From JABDNZ01 sp964407425 (GTDB taxonomy: Bacteria > Gemmatimonadota > Gemmatimonadetes > Longimicrobiales > Gaopeijiaceae): a stretch of 12,708 nucleotides of DNA. How positions within the stretch are numbered: position 1 is the first letter of the stretch; each line of letters begins with the position of its first letter. The DNA is taken from assembly GCA_964407425.1 (NCBI GenBank), contig CAYOVN010000102.1, forward strand, positions 1-12,708. Direction: 5' to 3'. The notes below the pieces were generated by a model, which was not told where the DNA came from, did no database searches, and saw nothing but the letters and a program-made list of their open reading frames with translations. This document shows positions 1-6,202 of the stretch, piece after piece. The translations under genes were made by a program, and so were the position numbers.

Positions 1-71
1 TCGACAAGAAGAACCTCCCGGAAAACGCATCAGAGATGTATAAACGTGCGCGAGAGCTGACTACCCAATGA
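1..71 (+). CDS. C-terminal end of an unidentified protein (partial)
   Basis: Frame 3 is open from the window edge to a TGA at 69-71 and encodes about 22 residues ending in KRARELTTQ, a charged helix-like tail. The other two forward frames close at base 43 or base 60. The stop overlaps the ATG of the macro-domain gene (ATGA), which is the typical junction of a co-translated upstream gene. The piece is too short to assign to a family. That it is coding at all is inferred from the open frame and the overlap. Confidence 0.55.
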   Translation, partial: DKKNLPENASEMYKRARELTTQ

Positions 72-592
72 TACGAGTTCTCCTTTCGGAGCTGGCCAAC
101 TTGGAAGCGGAGGCCATTCTCCGATCGATCTCATCCGACCTTGATCCTGATACGACCCAAAGCAGGGAGCTGGAGGTCCGGGCTGGATTGGATGTCACAG
201 AACGCTTACAGGCAATGGGTGACCTTCCGGTGGGCGCGGCCGTAATCACCCCCGGTGGAGAGTTGGACGCTGCCTTCCTGATCCATGTCGTTCTCCGGTC
301 CCCCGAAGAACCCGTCACATCCGAGAGAGTCCAGGCCGCCTTGAAGAACGGATTGCGGCGTGCGGAGGAGTGGGGCATGGAATCCTTGGCCCTCCCCCCC
401 CTGGGGACCGGGGCGGGGAACCTGGATGCTCAAGAGGCTGCTGCCGTCATGATTCCGGTCCTGGCCGACCACCTTCTGTTCTCCGAGAGCCCGAGGGAAG
501 TGACCGTTGCGGTGGGAACAGAATATGAGAGGGACGTGTTCGACCGGGCCGTGGAGTGGAGCTTGAGCCGTCTTTCTCACCGGGACGGCTGA
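68..592 (+). CDS. Divergent macro-domain protein
   Basis: A 174-residue protein. Residues 53-75 (LPVGAAVITPGG...FLIHVV) and 107-120 (LALPPLGTGAGNLD) match the central strand and the phosphate-binding loop of macro domains, which bind ADP-ribose or related nucleotides and sometimes remove ADP-ribose from targets. The usual N-terminal motif (VNAAN) that contacts the distal ribose is not visible; residues 12-24 have an unrelated helical sequence instead. The protein may therefore bind a different ligand or have lost hydrolase activity. It is soluble, with no signal peptide. The ATG at 68 overlaps the upstream stop, and the Shine-Dalgarno is weak, consistent with coupling. The next gene begins 12 nt after its stop. 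The family call is fairly firm; the activity is unknown. Confidence 0.75.
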   Translation: MIRVLLSELANLEAEAILRSISSDLDPDTTQSRELEVRAGLDVTERLQAMGDLPVGAAVITPGGELDAAFLIHVVLRSPEEPVTSERVQAALKNGLRRAEEWGMESLALPPLGTGAGNLDAQEAAAVMIPVLADHLLFSESPREVTVAVGTEYERDVFDRAVEWSLSRLSHRDG

Positions 593-604
593 GTCATTCC
601 CTCT

Positions 605-2182
605 ATGAGACCGACTGGTAGAAGGCTGCTCGCCTGGGGCATCCTTCTGGTCTGGTTCGGAATGTCGGCCTGGCACGTCAGACGTGAGTATTTCCAGCCT
701 GAAGTGGCGAGGTTGACTGAGGCGGCCCTTTCCCTGGCCCCGGGCGTAAACTTCTACACTCTCCGTCTGGGAGATCGATCAGTGGGCCTGGCCAATTCCC
801 GGCTGGACACGGTGCCGGGCGGGTTTCTCCTCGAAGATCTTCTGTCCCTGGAGCTCCCTGCCCTGGGCCAGACCGGAACCGCCGTGGTCCGGACCCGGGT
901 AAATCTCACCCCGGCCCTCGTGATGAAGGATTTCTCCTTCTCCCTGGACTCGGATGTGGGCCGATACTCTGCGACGGGTGTCGTCCAGGGGGACACCCTC
1001 CTGCAGGTCGAACTGGATGCCGGAGGGGCACGGCAAACCGTGACCCAACGATTGTCTCAGCCCCCTATCTTTTCGGCCGCACTCCCCATTCGCCTCGCCA
1101 TGGGCGAAGGGTTGGAGGTTGGCAGTCGGCATCGGTTCCCCGTGTTTGATCCGTCCTCCCTCTCCACCCGGTCAGTGGATGTCCATGTGACCGAACATGA
1201 CACCCTCGCGGTTCCGGATAGCGCGGAGTTCAATCCGGATACGGGTCGGTGGACCGTGGCTCATCTCGATTCCGTTCCGGCCTGGCGGATAGTAGAGGTC
1301 TATGGAGGAGTGAATGTTGAGAGTTGGGTAGATGCGGATGGGAGGATTATCCGTGCCTCGAGCCCTCTCGGATTCTCCATGGAGCAGACGGAGTACGAGC
1401 TGGCCCGGCAGGCCCAGGAGGACCTCCAGGGGTTGGAGGGGTCCCCTCTCGATGACGATGTGATTCTCTCCACGGCGATCCAAAGCAACGTGGACCTGGG
1501 CGAGGTCCGGGACTACGAGGAACTCCGGTTCCTCCTGTCCGGAGTCGATCTTGAGGGGTTTCAACTACAGGGAGGGCGACAGCGCCTGAACGGGGACACA
1601 CTGATCGTCAAAAGGGAGGAGTGGGATGCCATCGAACCGGACTTCGATGAACTCCCGTACCCCCGTATGGACTTCCTGGAGTACCTCCAGCCCGAACCCC
1701 TGATTCAGAGCGACGACGAACGGATCATTCAGGCCGCTGAGAGGCTGGCTCAATGGCAAAATATCGGGCACAACGACCCCAAGAGGATCACATGGCGCCT
1801 CACCCGGGGCATCAACCGAATGCTGAAAAAAGAGGTCACCTTTTCGATTCCCAATGCGGTACAGGTTCTGGAGGCGGAGAGAGGTGACTGCAACGAACAC
1901 ACAGTTCTTTTTGTGGCCATGGCCCGGGCCTTGGGCCTCCCGGCCCGGACGGCGGTGGGGCTCGTCTACCTGAACGACGCCTTTTTCTATCATGCCTGGC
2001 CGGAGGTTTGGCTGGGCCAATGGGTCGCTGTGGACCCCACCTTCGGCCAATACCCGGCTGATGCTGCACACCTTCGTTTCGTCATCGGAGGCTTGGCCCA
2101 GCAGGTGGAAATCTTGCGTCTCATTGGGAACCTGGAGATTCAGGTTCTTCTCCCTGACGTGGCAGCTTCGGAGGCCGGATAA
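605..2182 (+). CDS. Membrane-anchored transglutaminase-like protein
   Basis: A 525-residue protein. Residues 8-24 form an N-terminal hydrophobic segment after a basic start (RRLLAWGILLVWFGM), suggesting a signal anchor or signal peptide with the rest outside the cytoplasm. Residues about 35-340 are beta-rich and unassigned. The C-terminal part, about 370-500, is a transglutaminase-like core. It has Cys429 in RGDCNEH, His463 in YHAWPEVW and Asp477 in AVDPTFGQ, in the order and context of the papain-like triad. Bacterial members are usually proteases or amidases rather than cross-linking enzymes. The gene abuts the ABC ATPase reading frame, and its product may process something handled by that transporter; this is inference. 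The start lacks a clear Shine-Dalgarno, but the hydrophobic N-terminus fits it. Confidence 0.85.
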   Translation: MRPTGRRLLAWGILLVWFGMSAWHVRREYFQPEVARLTEAALSLAPGVNFYTLRLGDRSVGLANSRLDTVPGGFLLEDLLSLELPALGQTGTAVVRTRVNLTPALVMKDFSFSLDSDVGRYSATGVVQGDTLLQVELDAGGARQTVTQRLSQPPIFSAALPIRLAMGEGLEVGSRHRFPVFDPSSLSTRSVDVHVTEHDTLAVPDSAEFNPDTGRWTVAHLDSVPAWRIVEVYGGVNVESWVDADGRIIRASSPLGFSMEQTEYELARQAQEDLQGLEGSPLDDDVILSTAIQSNVDLGEVRDYEELRFLLSGVDLEGFQLQGGRQRLNGDTLIVKREEWDAIEPDFDELPYPRMDFLEYLQPEPLIQSDDERIIQAAERLAQWQNIGHNDPKRITWRLTRGINRMLKKEVTFSIPNAVQVLEAERGDCNEHTVLFVAMARALGLPARTAVGLVYLNDAFFYHAWPEVWLGQWVAVDPTFGQYPADAAHLRFVIGGLAQQVEILRLIGNLEIQVLLPDVAASEAG

Positions 2183-2247
2183 ATGCCGGATGATCCCATC
2201 AGGACACCGAGGAAAAGCCTCACCCAGCACCTTTCCGCCGACCTGAC

Positions 2248-2272
2248 CCCCTCGAACCTCAGAGGGGAAGAG
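2248..2272 (+). promoter_or_regulatory. Ribosome binding site of the ABC ATPase gene inside a small hairpin
   Basis: A purine-rich Shine-Dalgarno (GAGGGGAAGAG, 2262-2272) precedes the ATG at 2276 and supports that start over the upstream ATG at 2183. Its first six bases (GAGGGG, 2262-2267) are perfectly complementary to CCCCTC at 2248-2253 across an 8-nt loop. A hairpin could therefore partly hide the site unless ribosomes pass through. The hairpin is seen in sequence; a regulatory role is inference. Confidence 0.4.
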
Positions 2273-2275
2273 AAC

Positions 2276-3046
2276 ATGCTCGAACTCTCAGGAGTGTCGA
2301 AGCGTTACGGGGATTTTCAGGCGGTCCGAGAGCTGGATCTTTCTGTTCCCCGAGGGAAGATCTTCGGGTTCCTGGGTCCGAATGGTGCGGGGAAGACCAC
2401 GACCATTCGCATGATCGCAGGCGTTCTCCTTCCCACGGCCGGGCGGATTCTCATTGGAGGGGACGATCTCGCCGAATTCCCCCAGACGGCGAAATCGAGG
2501 ATCGGCTATATCCCGGACCGCCCCTACCTGTATGAGAAGCTTACCGGGGGCGAGTTTCTTCACTTCGTGGCAGGACTCTGGGGACGGGATGGGGAGGAAT
2601 CGGAAAAGAGGGCCGACCGCTTCCTGGATCTCTTCAACCTCTCCCAGTGGAAGGACGAGCTGGTCGAGAGTTATTCCCATGGGATGCGGCAGAAGCTTCT
2701 GATCAGTTCAGCCCTTATCCACCAGCCGGAGCTCATCGTTGTCGACGAGCCCATGGTCGGCCTGGATCCTCGATCGGCCCGGATTCTCAAAGACCTCCTC
2801 CGAACCTATGTGGAAAATGGAGGGACGGTTTTTCTCTCCTCTCATACCCTGGAGGTCGTTGAGGTCCTCTGTGACCTTCTCGCAATCATTCATGAAGGAA
2901 CGGTCATCGCTCGGGGCACCATGGAAGACCTCCGAGTCCAGGCCCAGGCTGGCGAGGCGGATTTGGAGTCCATCTTCCTGAAGGTTACAGGAGGGGATGA
3001 GGCCGCCGACCTGGTGGCCAATCTGAAGGGCGGGGAGGCTTCGTGA
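2276..3046 (+). CDS. ABC transporter ATP-binding protein
   Basis: A 256-residue nucleotide-binding subunit that powers the adjacent permease. Counting from the chosen ATG, Walker A is GPNGAGKTT at 34-42 (Lys40) and the signature is the degenerate SHGMRQK at 134-140. Walker B is LIVVDEP at 153-159 (Glu158), followed by the D-loop GLDP, and the switch histidine is His190 in SSHTLEV. The Q-loop position reads YIPD rather than the common ...PQ, as in many ABC-2-type exporters. An in-frame ATG at 2183 directly after the previous stop would add 31 poorly structured residues. I prefer 2276 because of its strong Shine-Dalgarno and because the family normally begins right at this point. The stop overlaps the permease start (GTGA). 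Confidence 0.93.
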   Translation: MLELSGVSKRYGDFQAVRELDLSVPRGKIFGFLGPNGAGKTTTIRMIAGVLLPTAGRILIGGDDLAEFPQTAKSRIGYIPDRPYLYEKLTGGEFLHFVAGLWGRDGEESEKRADRFLDLFNLSQWKDELVESYSHGMRQKLLISSALIHQPELIVVDEPMVGLDPRSARILKDLLRTYVENGGTVFLSSHTLEVVEVLCDLLAIIHEGTVIARGTMEDLRVQAQAGEADLESIFLKVTGGDEAADLVANLKGGEAS

Positions 3047-4749
3047 GGGGACCCCCTCCCGGGAGTGTCGGGGCCCTGTCGCTCCTTCGGCCCAAGGTCC
3101 AGAGCAAACTGTCTGGAATGCGGAAGGGCAAAGGCCGGTCCTTCAAGGTCGTGGTGCTGGGCTCAGTGGGACTGATATTCTGGGCGATGGTCTTCGCCAT
3201 AATTTGGCGAATGCTCCTCTACTTCAGGAATACTCAGGGGATCGGTGATCTCCTTGCCGCGAAACTCCTCGGAATTGCCCTTCTCACTTTCCTGGGGATC
3301 CTCCTCCTCTCAAACGTCATCACATCTCTCTCCACCTTCTTCTTGTCCCGGGATCTCGAACTCCTCATGGCCTCTCCCACGGATCCTCTCCAGATCTACG
3401 GGGCGCGGTTGACGGAAACCATCCTGAACTCGTCCTGGATGGTGGGCCTCATGGCGGTCCCTCTCTTTATGGCTTACGGATTCGCCTATCGAGCGGACCC
3501 CCTCTTCTATCTCCTGGTCGTGGCCGTGATGGTCCCCTTCCTGGTCCTTCCGGCTGTGGTGGGGGCAACGGTCACACTGTTTCTGGTAAATGTGTTTCCG
3601 GCTCGCCGGGCCCGGGACCTGCTGGCGCTCATCGGCCTTTTTGCTGCCGCAGCCATGGTGGCTTTGTTCAGGTTCCTCAGGCCGGAACGCCTGGTCCGGC
3701 CTGAGGAGTTCCGGGACCTGGTGGATTTTATGGCGGTCCTGCGGACACCTTCCTCGGTCTGGCTCCCGAACGAATGGGCCACATCAGCCCTGATGTCCCA
3801 CCTGAACGGAATCTTCGACCCCTTCCCGTTTTTCCTCCTCCTCTCGACGGCGGCAGCCTTCGTCGTCGGTGGGGCGTGGCTCCACCTCCGATACTATGCG
3901 ACCGGTTTCAGCAAGGCTCAGGAAGGGGCAAACAGGAGGAAACATCAATCCAGATCGCTGTGGATGAACCGGGTGTTTCGATTTGTGCCGGTCCGGACCC
4001 GGGTTCTTATTTCGAAGGAAATAAAGGTCTTTTTCCGCGATTCCACCCAATGGTCCCAACTCATTCTTCTGGGAGTGCTGGTTGTTGTTTACGTCTACAA
4101 CATTAAGGTCCTGCCCCTTTACACCGGCGAGCGCCTGTCCTTCTTCCTGATCAATGTGGTTTCGTTCCTGAACCTTGGCCTTGCCGGTTTCGTGGTTGCC
4201 GCCATCTCAGCTCGTTTCGTTTTCCCGGCCATGTCCTTGGAGGGGAGGATGATGTGGCTCCTCCGATCTTCGCCCCTGGATGTAAAGTCCCTGTTTTGGT
4301 CAAAATACTGGGTCGGGACCATCCCACTGCTCCTGGTGGCACTGCCCCTGATTGTCACTACCAACCTGATCCTCGAGGTGTCCCCTTTCATATTCGCCCT
4401 TTCCACGGGGACCATGGTCATGGCGACCTTCGCTCTTACTGCCATGGCGTTGGGGTTCGGGGCTCTTTTCCCGAACTATGAGACGGAGAATGTAGCGGAG
4501 ATCCCTACGTCTTTCGGTGGGCTTCTTTTTATGATGACGGCGGTGGCTTATCTGGCAGGCATCATTCTCCTGGAATCCTGGCCGGTCTTCTCTTTCCTCT
4601 CTCTGACCGCATCAGGCGAGTCGGCGCGTAACTTCGCTTCTCTTCCCCTCGTATTAGGTATTGCAGGGGCCGCAACCCTAACGGGGCTGGCAGTGGTTTT
4701 ACCATTGCGGGCGGGGGTGCGAAAGGTACGCGCTCTGGACTTCCAATGA
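3043..4749 (+). CDS. ABC transporter permease, ABC-2-like exporter type
   Basis: A 568-residue polytopic membrane protein with a GTG start overlapping the ATPase stop. After a basic cytoplasmic N-terminus there are roughly 12 hydrophobic segments, near residues 36-60, 70-98, 131-148, 153-185, 193-212, 265-285, 343-360, 370-395, 424-448, 452-478, 495-518 and 535-558. They fall into two halves separated by a charged loop around 290-340 containing KAQEGANRRKHQS and RVLISKEIKVFFRD. No binding-protein gene or binding domain accompanies it, so export or membrane remodelling is likelier than uptake. It is twice the length of a simple ABC-2 permease, suggesting a fused pair of membrane domains. Substrate is unknown; the transglutaminase-like neighbour hints at peptides or envelope proteins, which is inference. 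Confidence 0.88.
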   Translation: MRGPPPGSVGALSLLRPKVQSKLSGMRKGKGRSFKVVVLGSVGLIFWAMVFAIIWRMLLYFRNTQGIGDLLAAKLLGIALLTFLGILLLSNVITSLSTFFLSRDLELLMASPTDPLQIYGARLTETILNSSWMVGLMAVPLFMAYGFAYRADPLFYLLVVAVMVPFLVLPAVVGATVTLFLVNVFPARRARDLLALIGLFAAAAMVALFRFLRPERLVRPEEFRDLVDFMAVLRTPSSVWLPNEWATSALMSHLNGIFDPFPFFLLLSTAAAFVVGGAWLHLRYYATGFSKAQEGANRRKHQSRSLWMNRVFRFVPVRTRVLISKEIKVFFRDSTQWSQLILLGVLVVVYVYNIKVLPLYTGERLSFFLINVVSFLNLGLAGFVVAAISARFVFPAMSLEGRMMWLLRSSPLDVKSLFWSKYWVGTIPLLLVALPLIVTTNLILEVSPFIFALSTGTMVMATFALTAMALGFGALFPNYETENVAEIPTSFGGLLFMMTAVAYLAGIILLESWPVFSFLSLTASGESARNFASLPLVLGIAGAATLTGLAVVLPLRAGVRKVRALDFQ

Positions 4750-4858
4750 CGCAGGTGAGAAGATGTTGGACGAGGTGCTGGTGCCTGAGAAGGAAAATGG
4801 GCACGCGCAAAGGAGGAAACGGCTTTGGGGATGGCATAATGGTAGAGGGCGTTCTTTC

Positions 4859-5353
4859 ATGATGGATTCCATCAAACAATTTTTTCTGACGAATATGGCA
4901 GAGAAGGAGCAGGAGGTTGAAACTGCCCCTGCCGATCTTCGTTTGGCGGCTTGTGCTCTTCTTCTGGAACTGGCTTATGCCGACGATGAGTTCACGGAGG
5001 ATGAGCGGGTTCACCTGGAAGGCGCCATCCGGCGCCAATTCGGGTTGGATGTCGACCAGGCTGGCGAGTTGATCCGTTTGGCAGAGCTGCAACGCCAGGA
5101 AGCGGTGGATCTCTGGACCTTCACAAATCTGGTGGCTGAGCACTATTCTCTTGGCCAGAAGATGGTTCTTGCCGAGGCTATGTGGGGTTTGGTCTACTCG
5201 GACGGTGAATTGGCCAGCCGTGAAGACTACCTCATGAGGAAGATCTCCGGGCTCCTTCGACTCGAACCGGGGTATTTGGCGGAAGCACGGAAGCGGGTCG
5301 AAGACCACCAAACACCGGATTCGGATGGCGTGGGTCCGCTGGACCCGGATTGA
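4859..5353 (+). CDS. TerB-like (tellurite-resistance family) helical protein
   Basis: A 164-residue, mostly helical acidic protein with the two-fold pattern of TerB-type domains. Residues 29-49 (ending ADDEFTEDE) and 101-122 (ending SDGELASRED) are the paired helix-plus-acidic-loop motifs, which in TerB bind divalent metal. Family members are linked to tellurite or stress phenotypes and membrane-associated complexes, but many standalone versions have no known role. I chose the tandem ATG at 4859/4862, preceded by AGAGGG at 4844-4849, since MMDSIKQFF is a normal family beginning. An in-frame ATG at 4763 with AGGTGAG five bases upstream would add 32 atypical basic residues and cannot be excluded. 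The 3' end overlaps the next small gene by 29 nt. Confidence 0.78.
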   Translation: MMDSIKQFFLTNMAEKEQEVETAPADLRLAACALLLELAYADDEFTEDERVHLEGAIRRQFGLDVDQAGELIRLAELQRQEAVDLWTFTNLVAEHYSLGQKMVLAEAMWGLVYSDGELASREDYLMRKISGLLRLEPGYLAEARKRVEDHQTPDSDGVGPLDPD

Positions 5354-5537
5354 TCGAATTCTGAGAACGTACGACCCCGAGGGTTATATGAGAGCGTTGG
5401 TACCTGGCGGATACGTGTTTGTCCATGCGGTTTTCTGGACGGTGGTGGGGATGGTGGCTGTGGGAACGAATGCCGTCGCCATCATCCTAATGGTTGGCCT
5501 CGGCATGATTGTCGCAGAGACCTTCCAGAAGGCGTGA
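5325..5537 (+). CDS. Small membrane protein of unknown function
   Basis: A 70-residue protein. Residues 28-65 are strongly hydrophobic and could form one long or two short membrane helices (YVFVHAVFWTVVGMVAV and AIILMVGLGMIVA). The N-terminus is basic (RWTRIDRILR). I recognise no family. The proposed ATG overlaps the TerB-like gene in another frame and has no clear Shine-Dalgarno. An internal ATG at 5388 with GAGGG four bases upstream would give a 49-residue version. Codon use past the overlap is ordinary and the protein ends 9 nt before the next start. The position behind TerB suggests a membrane partner, which is inference. Confidence 0.6.
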   Translation: MAWVRWTRIDRILRTYDPEGYMRALVPGGYVFVHAVFWTVVGMVAVGTNAVAIILMVGLGMIVAETFQKA

Positions 5538-5546
5538 GGTAATTCC

Positions 5547-5816
5547 GTGCTGTTTCTGAAGATCTTGGGCGCGGTCATGGCCCTCGCCATCGGCCTCTAT
5601 TTTGGCTCTTCCGGGGGCTACCGCCACGACGAAGATGAGCTCGACGAGGCACTGGACGAGGATGGGTACAGCCGGGGGGTGAAGACCCACTTTACTCCTC
5701 TGGGGTGGTTGAGAAATACCCAGGAGCGCTCGTCCCATGTCCGCCGGCGGGCTCGAGACACGTCTTCGGGGCTGTTCAACCTTGCTGCGCCGGACTCCGA
5801 GAAGAAAGACCAATAG
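5547..5816 (+). CDS. Small single-pass membrane protein of unknown function
   Basis: An 89-residue protein with a GTG start, preceded by GAGGT (5535-5539) at a good distance. Residues 2-20 form a hydrophobic helix (FLKILGAVMALAIGLYF), then come an acidic stretch at 27-39 (HDEDELDEALDED) and a basic stretch at 60-70. No known domain is visible. The topology would put a charged tail of about 65 residues on one side of the membrane. It is the last gene of the + strand set and is followed by the long hairpin at 5825-5908. Confidence 0.65.
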   Translation: MLFLKILGAVMALAIGLYFGSSGGYRHDEDELDEALDEDGYSRGVKTHFTPLGWLRNTQERSSHVRRRARDTSSGLFNLAAPDSEKKDQ

Positions 5817-5824
5817 GATAGGCA

Positions 5825-5908
5825 AAGGCTCCGGCCCCCTCCGTTTCCCCGAACGATTCACACTACGTGTGCTAAGTTGAGGGGGGAACCGGAGGGGGCC
5901 GGAGCCTT
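5825..5908. terminator. Long GC-rich hairpin, likely bidirectional terminator
   Basis: Bases 5825-5843 and 5890-5908 are perfect reverse complements (19 bp). After one mismatch (5844/5889) six more pairs follow (5845-5850 with 5883-5888). The apical 32 nt hold a small CACAC/GTGTG hairpin (5859-5863 with 5867-5871). It starts 8 nt after a stop codon, between convergent genes, so it fits a terminator. No long T run follows on either side, so it is not a textbook intrinsic terminator; it could instead be an extragenic palindromic element or protect the mRNA 3' end. Confidence 0.6.
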
Positions 5909-5939
5909 GTCCGTTGGTGGGCCCACGGGGGGTGCGGTC
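5896..5939 (+). repeat. 44-nt imperfect direct repeat, copy 1
   Basis: Begins GGGCCGGAGCC and ends GTGCGGTC. It aligns without gaps to 6126-6169, with 34 of 44 positions identical by hand count. Its first 13 bases are also part of the right arm of the long hairpin. No coding explanation is evident. Confidence 0.65.
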
Positions 5940-5944
5940 CTGAC

Positions 5945-6110
5945 GTCAAATCCCCAAAATGTCTTTGGTTTGGTTTTAATTCCGGTTTGACCGCCCTGAG
6001 GGCTGTCAATTCCCCACGGAATAGGTGCTGCCGGCGTTCCCTGGGGATTTGACCGCCTCCAGGGCCGTCAAATCCCCACAAACCTCCCTATCATGTTCTT
6101 TTGGGGATTT
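5945..6110. repeat. Array of three ~60-bp palindromic units
   Basis: The 12-nt arm GTCAAATCCCCA occurs at 5945-5956, at 6005-6016 (one mismatch) and at 6067-6078, spaced 60 and 62 bp. Its reverse complement TGGGGATTTGAC occurs intact at 6042-6053 and degenerate at 5982-5991 and 6101-6110, so forward and reverse arms alternate. Unit 2 can fold on itself with 15 of 17 pairs (6005-6021 with 6037-6053). The same arm can instead pair 12 of 12 with 6067-6078. Between units a small hairpin of form CCGCC...AGGGC recurs (5991-6003, 6053-6065). The outermost 12 bases also pair perfectly (5948-5959 with 6099-6110). Function is unknown; a composite extragenic palindrome or a structured RNA are the main options. 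Confidence 0.7.
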
Positions 6111-6125
6111 CGCGTTGCTGGCTAC

Positions 6126-6169
6126 GGGCCGGAGCCCTACCCGGTAGCGGGACAACCGGGAGTGCGGTC
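6126..6169 (+). repeat. 44-nt imperfect direct repeat, copy 2
   Basis: Second copy of the repeat at 5896-5939, same orientation, starting 230 bp further on and bracketing the palindromic array. It contains its own small hairpin, GGGC-CGGA-GCCC (6126-6137). The copy lies 34 nt from the 3' end of the carboxypeptidase gene. Confidence 0.65.
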
Positions 6170-6202
6170 AGCCTGGGAGAGAATGACTCCTAATCGCTCC
6201 GT

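Noticed and set aside
1565..2230. 221-residue open frame on the - strand
   Set aside because: Antisense to the transglutaminase-like core, whose catalytic motifs are clear on the + strand.
5945..6110. CRISPR-like array
   Set aside because: The units are palindromic with alternating arms and diverged sequence. There are no identical repeats separated by unique equal-length spacers, and no cas genes are present.
5896..6169. Insertion sequence or transposon
   Set aside because: No transposase frame and no target-site duplication are visible, and the flanking copies are direct and diverged rather than terminal inverted repeats.
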